This document shows, one piece after another, positions 15,592 to 23,107 of a DNA stretch of 36,953 nt. The position numbers and the translations under genes were made by a program. The notes beneath the pieces are model-generated. The model was not told the DNA's origin and searched no databases. It was given only the letters and a program-made list of their open reading frames with translations. This stretch comes from JACKCP01 sp034007295 (lineage in GTDB: Bacteria > Desulfobacterota > Desulfobacteria > Desulfobacterales > JACKCP01). The DNA lies in assembly GCA_034007295.1 (NCBI GenBank), contig JAVERC010000035.1, forward strand, positions 1-36,953. The letters run 5' to 3'. Positions within the stretch are counted from its first letter, which is position 1, and each line of letters opens with the position of its first letter.

Positions 15592-16962
15592 CTACGTCGA
15601 GTGGGAAATGATCTTTTTAGTATTATGACCTTTTACCGTCAAATCTGGAAAAACAATATCCAAGTAGGAAGATTCAACATTTGTTGTTATTCCTCTGTAA
15701 TATCCTTCAAAACCGGAATACCAAAAGTGACGAGCAGGCAAATTCATAGCCTTTCCAGGTTCCACCATCATTTCTTTTGCTTCCCTTATCATGAGATTAT
15801 CGTTCAAAGAGACGATAGGAGAAAAATATTTTTTTTCAGAAAAGCAGGATGATATAAAATCTGCTGTTTCAGGATCATTTACCCGGAGAAACAATTTGGA
15901 GTTCGTGTTATCCAAAACCTGTCTTGTTGCCTCTGGCCCAATTACCCTGTTTAAATCCGCTATGCTTTGAGTCAAGGCAGTTATCCAGACACCAGCCCCA
16001 CCAGCCTTATTGAAAAGCTCCACAATATCCACATAGGCGGCATTGGAAAATTCATCTATCACAAGAGATAGGGGCGTACTTAGTTTCTTGCCAGAAGCAA
16101 ATCTACGGCCTACAAACGTCTGTATTGTGGAAATCATAACCCTTGCCAACGTACCGGCAGTCCTGCGTGTTATCAAAGATCCGGTTTGGATTACCACAAT
16201 AACCCTTTTGCCCTCTTCGAGTTGCTTTATAAAATTATTTTTTTGAGCTTTACCAACGATCTTGCCCATCATCCCTGTTGAAAGAGAATGAAGAACTGTT
16301 CTTAAAGACGAAGAAATTTTTGAAAAAAAATCAGGTGGGCTTTGGAGCTGGATATCAATAAATGCTTTTACCTCCCTGGCTTCGTCAGAATGGTAATTGG
16401 AAAGCATTTCTGAAAGCTGAAGGAGTCCGCTATGGGAACATTTATCCAGGATGGAAGAAAAATTAAGATACGTTTGATTTCCATTTTTCTGCAATACCAA
16501 AATTGCATTTACGATGCTGCTTGTAACTTCCTCTGCAACATTCAAAAAGAATGTTTCTTTTGAATCTATACCGGAAACAACATGGCTCACAAGCTCTTCA
16601 GGCTGTGCATAAAACAATAATGGATCGGTCTTTGCCGAAAGATCCGGGTAGAGGGGGTTGATGAATATTATTTCATCTTCTCTACCCAATTCATAGGCCA
16701 CCTGAACTATCTTTGAAAAAAGATCAATGTCCCCCTTGGGATCAACAAGAACTAGGCTTCTACCAGCTCTCAGATCCGTCTCTATTATATGTTCAGCGAG
16801 ACGGCTCTTGCCTACTCTGGTTGATCCACAGCAAAAAAAATGCCCAGGCCTGTTTTTATCTGACAAAATTATTTCTCTTATATCACAATTGTCTCCATTC
16901 AAATCAATTCCTTTTCCTAAAAGGACTCCTTCAGTATTCTTTTTTTTCTTTTTAAATGACAT
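15592..16962 (-). CDS. traD: TraD-like conjugative coupling ATPase
   Basis: 456 aa from ATG 16962 (GGAG seven bases upstream; an in-frame TTG four codons earlier lies in that site). Walker A is GSTRVGKS (46-53), followed by ETDLRAGRSLVLVDPKGD typical of TraD/TraG ATPases. Walker B is SLVIDEFSN, then the conserved ALTQSIADLNRVIG and NSKLFLRVNDPETADF. It delivers the relaxosome to the secretion channel. Unlike F TraD it has no membrane domain; the ATPase starts almost at once. The overlapping upstream gene encodes a TraJ-like membrane protein that could supply the anchor. Confidence 0.9.
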   Translation of the reverse strand: MSFKKKKKNTEGVLLGKGIDLNGDNCDIREIILSDKNRPGHFFCCGSTRVGKSRLAEHIIETDLRAGRSLVLVDPKGDIDLFSKIVQVAYELGREDEIIFINPLYPDLSAKTDPLLFYAQPEELVSHVVSGIDSKETFFLNVAEEVTSSIVNAILVLQKNGNQTYLNFSSILDKCSHSGLLQLSEMLSNYHSDEAREVKAFIDIQLQSPPDFFSKISSSLRTVLHSLSTGMMGKIVGKAQKNNFIKQLEEGKRVIVVIQTGSLITRRTAGTLARVMISTIQTFVGRRFASGKKLSTPLSLVIDEFSNAAYVDIVELFNKAGGAGVWITALTQSIADLNRVIGPEATRQVLDNTNSKLFLRVNDPETADFISSCFSEKKYFSPIVSLNDNLMIREAKEMMVEPGKAMNLPARHFWYSGFEGYYRGITTNVESSYLDIVFPDLTVKGHNTKKIISHST

Positions 16963-17683
16963 CTGCGTCTCCAAAAAACTGTTTAGCTTTATAAATTTTC
17001 ACAAATCTTATACTGCTGAATAACCAGACGCTTACAAAAGGGATAATCATTCCGAACATCATCAGAAAAAAAGTTTCAAAAGCAGAATAAATGAGTTCTG
17101 GTTTCAAATTCATAATGACTCTATAAACGGCCATTTTCATTTCCGGATTTGAAGAAATATTTTTAGCGATCCCCCAGGCCCATCCTTCTGTAATTAGTGT
17201 TGACAGATAGATAAAAGAAATAAAAATTAAAATAGCTTTAAAAAGCATGGAAAATAGGCGACCAAGCAGAAGGTTATCTATTGCCATTTTGGTGATGTTA
17301 CCTATCCTGTAGGAAGTTAAAAAGCAACAAATACCGGCAAAAAGAACAACAGGGAAGTAATTGATAAGAAATATAAAACTACGATAATGCAATAAAGGGA
17401 AATACTCTATTGCTCTATCATATAGGTATGGATCAGAAACAATAGGTATGATAACTATACTCAATAAAATTAAAAGAATAGATTCGACAAAGCCTGACAC
17501 AAAACCAAGCCTAAAAAAAGTGACCCTTTTCTCTATAGTATGAAAATCCGCTGGAATATCACCGCTATTTTTTTCTATCACATAGTATGTTTGAATCTTT
17601 GAAATTGCTCCAAGCAAAGACAATACTTCATCAGGCTCTTTTGTTTGTTGGTTAATCACAACTTCCTCGGATGATCCAGCCAT
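16952..17683 (-). CDS. Polytopic membrane protein, TraJ-like (R27/SXT type) partner of the coupling ATPase
   Basis: 243 aa from ATG 17683 (AAAGGGA upstream). A soluble N-terminus (~60 residues) precedes about four or five membrane helices: VSGFVESILLILLSIVIIPI, FLINYFPVVLFAGICCFL, LFSMLFKAILIFISFIYLST and FFLMMFGMIIPFVSVWLF. Size, topology and the 11-base overlap with traD match TraJ of IncHI/SXT systems. TraJ binds the coupling protein and resembles the membrane part of an FtsK/SpoIIIE-type translocase. The family match is by context and topology, not by motif. Confidence 0.62.
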   Translation of the reverse strand: MAGSSEEVVINQQTKEPDEVLSLLGAISKIQTYYVIEKNSGDIPADFHTIEKRVTFFRLGFVSGFVESILLILLSIVIIPIVSDPYLYDRAIEYFPLLHYRSFIFLINYFPVVLFAGICCFLTSYRIGNITKMAIDNLLLGRLFSMLFKAILIFISFIYLSTLITEGWAWGIAKNISSNPEMKMAVYRVIMNLKPELIYSAFETFFLMMFGMIIPFVSVWLFSSIRFVKIYKAKQFFGDADVI

Positions 17684-17708
17684 TCTTTTCCCTTTCAAAT
17701 ACCTTTAA

Positions 17709-18023
17709 TTATTTAAAATATGAGAAAACTTTACCTATCATTGAAACTTGTTCATAAATCGGCCAGAAAACAACGAACCAATACTTGAACCATGGGAGCA
17801 TAATCGCGATGACAAAACTAAAAAACATTATCCCAATATGTCTTAGGACTATTCCATACGAAAGGCCCATAATAAAAAAAATTGCTGATAAAAAATATAT
17901 TGTAGAAAAAAAAGGAAATATTGTTTGAATAGTATATTCAAATCTAAACGAAAGAAAAACAACAAAAAATACTGTAATAACTACAAAAAACATCTTAAAT
18001 TCTTTAAAAAAAAGATAAAGCAC
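17709..18023 (-). CDS. Small polytopic membrane protein
   Basis: 104 aa from GTG 18023, with GGGAGAG just upstream. The start overlaps nothing but lies one base after the transglycosylase stop. It has three to four hydrophobic helices (MFFVVITVFFVVFLSF, IYFLSAIFFIMGLSYGIVL, MFFSFVIAIMLPWFKYWFVV) with almost no loops. I recognise no family. It sits between the lytic transglycosylase and the TraJ-like gene, so a role in the transfer channel is likely but unproven. Confidence 0.65.
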   Translation of the reverse strand: MLYLFFKEFKMFFVVITVFFVVFLSFRFEYTIQTIFPFFSTIYFLSAIFFIMGLSYGIVLRHIGIMFFSFVIAIMLPWFKYWFVVFWPIYEQVSMIGKVFSYFK

Positions 18024-18024
18024 T

Positions 18025-18474
18025 TTAATACTCTCCCATAGTAATATGCATATATTTTTCTTTCACCTTTCTTATATATTTTTGTCCTTGGCTGCTTCTT
18101 CTTTCCAACCCCCCCCCGGTGTTATAACAAGCTACTGCCCTCCACGAATCTCCGTATCGAGTCATACAATCTCTTAAAAGCCATGCACCGACAGCCGTAC
18201 AATAACAAGGATCTTTAAGCAGAGCTTCAGGACTAAAAAGATGAAACCATTGTGAATTTATTTGCATATGGCAAATATCTTTACTTCCATCACTGTTATT
18301 AGTGTTGATGGCATTATTATCCATATTGCTTTCTACTAAAGAAATAGCCATAAGTATTTCTTTAGATAAATAATACTTTTCGGCTACCAAATCAAAACAA
18401 TAATCACCGTAGGCTTTTCCTGAAATAAACAAAAACCAAAAGAAAACTATTTTATTTATTTTGTTTTTTTTCAT
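18025..18474 (-). CDS. Lytic transglycosylase (SLT domain, VirB1/P19-type)
   Basis: 149 aa from ATG 18474 (an in-frame TTG lies six codons upstream). A signal peptide (KIVFFWFLFISGKAYG) is followed by an SLT goose-lysozyme-like fold: catalytic Glu49 in AISLVESNMD, then GSKDICHMQINSQW, CYCTAVGAWLLRDC and WRAVACYNTGGG. The enzyme cleaves peptidoglycan to let the secretion channel pass. Similar enzymes are part of most type IV secretion operons. The four cysteines may form disulfides. Confidence 0.92.
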   Translation of the reverse strand: MKKNKINKIVFFWFLFISGKAYGDYCFDLVAEKYYLSKEILMAISLVESNMDNNAINTNNSDGSKDICHMQINSQWFHLFSPEALLKDPCYCTAVGAWLLRDCMTRYGDSWRAVACYNTGGGLERRSSQGQKYIRKVKEKYMHITMGEY

Positions 18475-18625
18475 TTCTTTTCTCAGCTTCAAGAAAATCT
18501 AAGAGAGTAAAAAAGGCCAAATAACCAGCATATGAATCTGGTACTACATAAATTTCTTCAAGATCATGGTGCTTGCAAATAACTTCACCACAACAAGATT
18601 TTAAGGAATCCAGTATTTTATCCAT
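18452..18625 (-). CDS. Small hypothetical protein, 57 aa
   Basis: I start it at ATG 18625 rather than at an in-frame ATG at 18682, because the intervening 57 bases form a strong terminator hairpin. It has a Cys-Cys pair and CxxxC-like spacing early on (DSLKSCCGEVICKHHD), then an EIYVVPDSYAGYLAFFTLLDF stretch and a charged tail. I do not recognise a family. Its end overlaps the transglycosylase start by 23 bases. Confidence 0.5.
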   Translation of the reverse strand: MDKILDSLKSCCGEVICKHHDLEEIYVVPDSYAGYLAFFTLLDFLEAEKRNEKKQNK

Positions 18626-18634
18626 TTTTATACC

Positions 18635-18667
18635 TGAAAAAAGAGGCAACCCTTCAAAAGTTGCCCC
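18635..18667 (-). terminator. Rho-independent terminator after the DsbC-like gene
   Basis: On the minus strand GGGGCAAC pairs with GTTGCCTC (one wobble) around a nine-base loop, followed by TTTTTT. It stands 16 bases after the DsbC-like stop and before the TraJ/TraD block, so it may act as a full or partial stop between the two parts of this leftward series. Confidence 0.8.
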
Positions 18668-18682
18668 CTTCCTTATGTGCAT

Positions 18683-19477
18683 TTATTGAAGTTTCAAAAG
18701 TTCCTGAACCCTTGACATATTAGCTCCTTCAACCTTCCAACCGGCATCAGGGGCAATAAACGCTGGCACACCGCTTAATCCAAAATTAGGAAAAAATTCT
18801 TCTGTTTTTTTAAATACCTTTTCTGATTTTTGACAACCGAGCGTTTGAGGAATATCCTTGCTTTGAGCTAAGTATTTTTCTGCATTCCATCCATAGCAGA
18901 TAACTTCTTCTGCATATGGCTTGCTGGCCTGAAAAATTGATGTAACAATTACCTGGAAAGTTGCCTTCCCAGGATATTTTTTAACAATATCCATTGCGCC
19001 AGACAGTGCGCTTTTGCAATGGGGGCAAAGAGGATCAGTAATCAAGTAAACCACCTGACCACCATCCCCAACGGTAAAAGCTGTCATTTCATCAAGAACC
19101 GCTCTATGTTCTTTTATGTACTCAAGCTGTTGTTCTGCTAAAAACAAACGTCTTGCTTCTGCATTCTGCCTTTCTTCAGCCTGAATGTCCGATACGCTTT
19201 GCAAAGTTATATCCGTAATTTGTTTCCGATTTGAAAACATCTGGCCTGCGAGAATAAAATTCTGACCTGCATACACAGGCACAAATTCCCCATTGATAGA
19301 AATTATGATTTCACAAAGACCAAACTGTTCTTTTTTCAATATGATTTTATTGGGAGCAGGAATAGGAGCCTGTTCGTTCAGCCATTCCATTGTGATATGA
19401 CCGCACACATTTTGACCTGCCTGGGCAGTAATACACAAAGCAAAAAAAAGAAAAAATACGATACTGAGCTTTTTCAT
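18683..19477 (-). CDS. DsbC-like periplasmic disulfide isomerase
   Basis: 264 aa from ATG 19477 with AAAGGA upstream. Signal peptide: KKLSIVFFLFFALCITAQA. A linker rich in Glu and Ala (~95-125) joins an N-terminal region with Cys25 and Cys55 to a thioredoxin domain with VYLITDPLCPHC (Cys151, Cys154) and a cis-Pro loop LSGVPAFIAPD near the end. The CPHC pair and VTSIF...CYGWNAEK layout resemble DsbC-type proteins (TrbB/DsbC) found in F-type systems. It would rearrange wrong disulfides in TraN, TraU and TraH. It is followed by a terminator. Confidence 0.88.
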   Translation of the reverse strand: MKKLSIVFFLFFALCITAQAGQNVCGHITMEWLNEQAPIPAPNKIILKKEQFGLCEIIISINGEFVPVYAGQNFILAGQMFSNRKQITDITLQSVSDIQAEERQNAEARRLFLAEQQLEYIKEHRAVLDEMTAFTVGDGGQVVYLITDPLCPHCKSALSGAMDIVKKYPGKATFQVIVTSIFQASKPYAEEVICYGWNAEKYLAQSKDIPQTLGCQKSEKVFKKTEEFFPNFGLSGVPAFIAPDAGWKVEGANMSRVQELLKLQ

Positions 19478-19498
19478 AAAAATCCTTTCAATTCGATA

Positions 19499-19909
19499 TT
19501 ATAAATCACCACGCATTCTTAAAAGAGAACTTCTTAAAGAATTTTCTTCCTGGACTTCTTGGACTTCTTGGACTTCTTCTGGCGCTGGCGCTGGCACAGG
19601 ACTTTCTTTTTTAGGTTCTTTAGAAATTATTGTTTCCTTTTCCCCTTTTGCCTTTCTATTTCTTTGAGAAGGGGACAAGGAAGAAAACATTCCCCCTTCT
19701 GCAAAACGCTCCAAAAATGAAAAATCTATGCTTTCTGCGGCATCTTCCAAGAAAAAAGATTTAAAAAAAAATTGAAAATCAGGTTGTGCCAAAAGCAGCA
19801 ATAAAGAGTATTCTGTCAATCGTTCAATGTCTTTCGGCTTTATCTTATTTAAAATTTTTATCAGATTTTCATTTTTAAAACTCAGCCGATACTGTTTTGT
19901 TCCTGCCAT
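19499..19909 (-). CDS. Small partition partner (ParR-like by position)
   Basis: 136 aa from ATG 19909 with AAGGAGA six bases upstream. The N-terminal ~60 residues are basic, then helical (YRLSFKNENLIKILNKIKPK, DIERLTEYSLLLLL). The C-terminal part is low-complexity, with PAPAPEEV and three tandem EVQ units coded by a nine-base repeat (~19546-19575). It lies 16 bases after the actin-like gene, where ParR or StbB adaptors are found. There is no sequence motif to prove DNA binding, so the ParR role rests on position and size. Confidence 0.55.
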   Translation of the reverse strand: MAGTKQYRLSFKNENLIKILNKIKPKDIERLTEYSLLLLLAQPDFQFFFKSFFLEDAAESIDFSFLERFAEGGMFSSLSPSQRNRKAKGEKETIISKEPKKESPVPAPAPEEVQEVQEVQEENSLRSSLLRMRGDL

Positions 19910-19925
19910 TAAATTCTCCTTTATA

Positions 19926-20921
19926 TCACGCTGAACAAAACTTTCCGTATCCCCGTGCATTCGCAAATTCAGGTTTTTCAGGAATAAAAAGAAATTTTTC
20001 CCCTAATTTTTCAGTAAAATAATTTGAAATATAATGCGCTCCACCACCAGCGCACAAAACGCGATCAGCACGGACAATAAACGGACCAAATCTGTTTTCA
20101 ATTTCTGCATACAAATATGCTGAGTATTCCCTTATGATCTCTGCACAAATATCAGCAAATTCAATTCTTTCCCCTTTAAAAACAAAAAATTTCTGCTTCA
20201 AGCACTGCTTCAAATCTTGTTCTGTCAAAATAGCACTCATGCCTACTATGCTTTTTATTTGACTCTTAACATGGGATTCAAGCATCTTTGTTGCCTTGCA
20301 GATACCAGCAGATTCAAGCATTTGAGAATGATGTGAGCTACATGATCCCTGGTTAACAATCAATACATCCACAGTATTGTATCCCACATCTATAACCACC
20401 ATGTTACTGCCATCTACCGAACTGCGAAGTTTAAAATTTTCGTCAATTGCATAATCATAAAGAACACCCTCACCCTGAGCCATTATTGATACAGATTTGA
20501 ATTTGAATTTTTTACCGTTTATTGAAAAATCTGAAATAGATTCTTTCAGTGCCTGTTTGTAATCCGCATAAAATTCTAACGGCAACCCGGCACAAACACA
20601 GAGGTTAGAAGTTTTGACGTCATTAAGCTCCGGAATTTTATCAAGAATGGCAGCTATCATAATCGCTGAGTTGTCAATCAAAAAATGCACATTGCGCGTG
20701 GGCAACGATGTCCCGCTGAAGACAGCATCTGTACCCGCCAGATATTTTTTCCCATTAAATTCATAATGCGTTTCTCTTGAATTCAATCCGGAAATCATTT
20801 CTACGGCCAGGGGAGTAATAGCTGTTGGAATAGAAACCTGTCTGCGGATTGTGGGCTTAGAAATCAGTACAGCTTTTGTTTCGCCAAATCCTACATCCAC
20901 ACCTAAAAATAAATCTGCCAT
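19926..20921 (-). CDS. parM: ParM/actin-like plasmid segregation ATPase
   Basis: 331 aa from ATG 20921. It has the actin-fold nucleotide motifs in order: phosphate 1 GVDVGFGETK (residues ~7-16), phosphate 2 VVIDVGYNTVDVL (~175-187) and the adenosine motif VLCAGGGAHYI (~290-300). The GQGEGV-like MAQGEGVLYDY segment before phosphate 2 is typical of ParM/Alp-type plasmid actins. Such proteins form filaments that push plasmid copies apart with the help of a DNA-bound adaptor. A good promoter lies 40-65 bases upstream. Confidence 0.88.
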   Translation of the reverse strand: MADLFLGVDVGFGETKAVLISKPTIRRQVSIPTAITPLAVEMISGLNSRETHYEFNGKKYLAGTDAVFSGTSLPTRNVHFLIDNSAIMIAAILDKIPELNDVKTSNLCVCAGLPLEFYADYKQALKESISDFSINGKKFKFKSVSIMAQGEGVLYDYAIDENFKLRSSVDGSNMVVIDVGYNTVDVLIVNQGSCSSHHSQMLESAGICKATKMLESHVKSQIKSIVGMSAILTEQDLKQCLKQKFFVFKGERIEFADICAEIIREYSAYLYAEIENRFGPFIVRADRVLCAGGGAHYISNYFTEKLGEKFLFIPEKPEFANARGYGKFCSA

Positions 20922-20958
20922 TTTTTACCTCGCATAAAAGAAAGTTATTTATGTTCTG

Positions 20959-20986
20959 ATTATGACAAGCGGATAAAAAGTGACAA
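20959..20986 (-). promoter_or_regulatory. Sigma-70-type promoter of the partition operon
   Basis: On the minus strand TTGTCA (20981-20986), a 16-base spacer and CATAAT (20959-20964) precede the parM-like ATG by ~38 bases. Confidence 0.65.
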
Positions 20987-21012
20987 AAAATTGGCAAAAA
21001 AAGGGCAAATAA
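20981..21012. repeat. Short degenerate repeats upstream of the par promoter
   Basis: TGACAAAAAA, TGGCAAAAAAA and GGGCAAATAA follow each other with an 11-12-base step, about one helical turn. Such repeats next to a par promoter are the usual form of a parC centromere or ParR operator. There are only three units, so this is tentative. Confidence 0.4.
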
Positions 21013-21459
21013 ATGCGTAAGGAAACTCATATAGCGGCAGGTATTTTAATTTCAATAAGTTTTATGCCCAAAATTTCAACATTTCTAATGTTGAATGAGT
21101 TTTTTTATATGTTTTTTTATATTCAACTTCTTGTCGCTGGAACAATAGGATCTTTCTTTCCGGACCTCGATCTTTTTTTCAAAAATTGGAAATATCACAG
21201 AACGATAACCCACTGGCCATATCCATATATTTTTTTAGGATTTATCGGATACTATCTTAGCATCCCCTTGCTGATCGTCTTTAGCCTTGCAGCACTATCC
21301 CATATTGTTCTCGACTTTTTTAACCCTTCCGGGATTCCTCTAGGGAAAAATCCCTTCAAAAAAAAGACAAGCTCTCCTGTATGCAAGATAAAAACAAAAT
21401 CTTGGCAGGATTTCACGCTCTTTCTTGTTTTTGTGGCCTTGATTTTTTACCGAATGTAG
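21013..21459 (+). CDS. YdjM-like membrane metal-dependent hydrolase
   Basis: 148 aa from ATG 21013. The family's metal ligands are visible: His6 in MRKETHIAAG, PDLD at 50-53, HRTITHW (His62, His67), and SHIVLDFFNP (His97, Asp101). Several hydrophobic helices lie between, as in LexA-regulated YdjM. The substrates of the family are not established. The gene is divergent from the par operon across 91 bases. Its stop codon touches an IS200/IS605-like end, so its C-terminus may have been trimmed. Confidence 0.85.
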   Translation: MRKETHIAAGILISISFMPKISTFLMLNEFFYMFFYIQLLVAGTIGSFFPDLDLFFKNWKYHRTITHWPYPYIFLGFIGYYLSIPLLIVFSLAALSHIVLDFFNPSGIPLGKNPFKKKTSSPVCKIKTKSWQDFTLFLVFVALIFYRM

Positions 21460-21490
21460 CCGTAAAGCCCCTGGCTTTAGCCTTGGGAAG
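21460..21490 (+). mobile_element. IS200/IS605-type right-end / omega-RNA-like relic, copy 3
   Basis: CCGTAAAGCCCCTGGCTTTA then GCCTTGGGAAG starts at the base after the YdjM-like stop. It shares the pattern of copies 1 and 2 and is the best preserved of the three. Confidence 0.58.
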
Positions 21491-21501
21491 ATGCAGATTT
21501 T

Positions 21502-21643
21502 TTAAAATAAAAAAAGCCTGATCCATCGCTGGAAGCTGTTGACATAGCCGTAGCTGAAACAGAGGTACCACGCATTGCCAGTAGAGCTGGCATAGGGCGA
21601 GGAAGACCAAAACCAGCCTGACGATGTATTAGAGGAAAGACTC
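21502..21643 (-). pseudogene. DUF1566 (Lcl C-terminal / FGE-like) domain fragment
   Basis: The leftward frame just after the Rep stop encodes SGWFWSSSPYASSTGNAWYL then CFSYGYVNSF, and ends ~10 residues later. This is the C-terminal signature of DUF1566 proteins ('YWSSt.ya.....aWyv.F..G.v'). Only ~45 codons exist and no start is present, so it is a fragment. This part of the fold is the variable region in some retroelement-diversified proteins. Confidence 0.62.
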
Positions 21644-22753
21644 TTAGCACTCTTCCAAGATTTTTTTTGCGTATTGATTTCCTGCGGCCATAAGAGCCTT
21701 TAATGTGTTTTGGTCATATTTTCTGAATTCTTCCATAATTTTTTCATTAGCCACTTTTTGAGCCTCTTCCTGAATTCTTTTTTCTTCCTCTTCCTGCAAG
21801 GACCAGTCTTCTTTTAAAGCTTTCAACAAAAAAGCCCTATAGTTTTTCTTTGAATGTTTGTTTGCATAACTGATATTTCTTCTAACATATTCGATTCCAT
21901 TTTTTTCAACACTATTCGCTACTGCATCTTGCACAGTTTTTAAATTTCTATATTTTTCCGGTATAGTTAACAGAATATCATTAGAATCATCAATATTTTT
22001 GGGTACATCCTTATTTTTCTTTTTGATTTCAAACTTTATGTCCGTTATTTCCCTACCCGTCTTCAATGGCTGCCAAGAAAACTCAATATCAGTATTTGAA
22101 CTTATTTCTTCCATTGTTTTATCAAGTACAGACTTTTTAAAATCACTCCATCGAGACATTGAATTTTCAATTTGAAATTGCCAACGAATTTGTTTAACGC
22201 TTAAAACAATTTCTGTTTCTCCTTTTTTGCTAAGTGATAAATATTGTTTAAGCAATTCATACATTCTAAAAGAATATAAGCTTTTCAAATGTAGAATATT
22301 TTTAAGTCTATACGATGTAAAATGTTCTTTAAGTTCAATAAAATATGGTTTCATTTCAGGATGAAAACTTAACTCAAGCACTCCTTTATTCGGAAGATAT
22401 TTTGCAGAAGAAACCAATGAGATTTTAAAAAAACCACCTTTTTCATCTGTTTTAAAAGTGACAACACTCTTAATAAGCCTATCAGAAATCTTTTTTATTT
22501 CTGAGTATAATGAATCCTCTGCTACTTCAATAACAGACGCTATATCTTTAATCTTAAGAGAATAAACCTTAAATTCTTTGTCGTCAGGATGTATCATGGA
22601 AGCGATTAAAGCAACTATCCTAAATTCTTGTGTCCTCAAATTGTAACTTGCATTTATCAAATCATTTTTTTTTGCAACAATAAACCTATCAATAGACATA
22701 TTCCTATCTTCAAAAAACTTATCAGTTTTTTCTAAAGCCAAAGTTCTTACCAT
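21644..22753 (-). CDS. Rep_3-family replication initiator
   Basis: 369 aa from ATG 22753, which has GGCGGAGG four bases upstream; an ATG 13 codons earlier lacks one. Typical Rep_3/RepB features are: VAKKNDLINASYNLRTQEFR (the 'N.l..a.y.l...e.rl' opening winged helix), SLYSFRMYELLKQYLS (~the second winged helix), and DFKKSVLDKTMEEISSNTD. The C-terminal ~100 residues are charged and probably coiled. The protein binds the iterons upstream to start plasmid replication and also represses itself. It is leftward, with promoter and iterons directly upstream. Confidence 0.93.
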   Translation of the reverse strand: MVRTLALEKTDKFFEDRNMSIDRFIVAKKNDLINASYNLRTQEFRIVALIASMIHPDDKEFKVYSLKIKDIASVIEVAEDSLYSEIKKISDRLIKSVVTFKTDEKGGFFKISLVSSAKYLPNKGVLELSFHPEMKPYFIELKEHFTSYRLKNILHLKSLYSFRMYELLKQYLSLSKKGETEIVLSVKQIRWQFQIENSMSRWSDFKKSVLDKTMEEISSNTDIEFSWQPLKTGREITDIKFEIKKKNKDVPKNIDDSNDILLTIPEKYRNLKTVQDAVANSVEKNGIEYVRRNISYANKHSKKNYRAFLLKALKEDWSLQEEEEKRIQEEAQKVANEKIMEEFRKYDQNTLKALMAAGNQYAKKILEEC

Positions 22754-22830
22754 CAAGCCTCCGCCAGAAATATGTATTATTAAAAAGTTCAAAATTAAAA
22801 AAACCCTCGATAGAAAAAAGAATTGGTTTT

Positions 22831-22859
22831 TTTATACTAAAACGGGAGAGAATAATCAA
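22831..22859 (-). promoter_or_regulatory. rep promoter
   Basis: On the minus strand TTGATT (22854-22859), a 17-base spacer and TATAAA (22831-22836) lie ~80 bases before the Rep start. An iteron (22862-22882) abuts the -35 box, so Rep binding there could repress its own gene. Confidence 0.65.
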
Positions 22860-22861
22860 GC

Positions 22862-22902
22862 CGTTTTTAACAACAAAAAACCCGTTTTTGGACAAAAAAC
22901 GG
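22862..22902. repeat. Promoter-proximal iteron plus inverted half-iterons (rep operator candidate)
   Basis: 22862-22882 is an exact 21-base iteron. Next, CGTTTTT GGAC AAAAAACGG (22883-22902) is an inverted repeat of the iteron's 5' part. Iteron plasmids often carry inverted half-iterons as the Rep-dimer operator. Confidence 0.7.
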
Positions 22903-23015
22903 CAAACATAATCTATTTTCAAATTAAGTGCAAAAGAAAAAATATCAATAATTAAAGATGATTATAAAAGACGTAAAAATGTTTTTTACAAAAAAACGGG
23001 AACGATCAAAGATTC

Positions 23016-23107
23016 CGTTTTTAACAACAAAAAACCCGTTTTTAACAACAAAAAACCCGCTCTTAGCATCAAGAAACCCGTTTTTAACAACAAAAAACCC
23101 GTTTTTC
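23016..23107. repeat. Tandem 21-bp iterons of the replication origin
   Basis: Four directly repeated units abut at 23016, 23037, 23058 and 23079, with the start of a fifth at 23100. The unit is CGTTTTTAACAAC, six A and CC. Units 1, 2 and 4 are identical; unit 3 has five changes (CGCTCTTAGCATCAAG...). The period of 21 bp places all units on one face of the helix, as expected for Rep binding. Confidence 0.92.

Noticed and set aside
23016..23107. CRISPR-like array of short direct repeats
   Set aside because: Units abut with no unique spacers and lie upstream of a Rep_3 gene; they are iterons.
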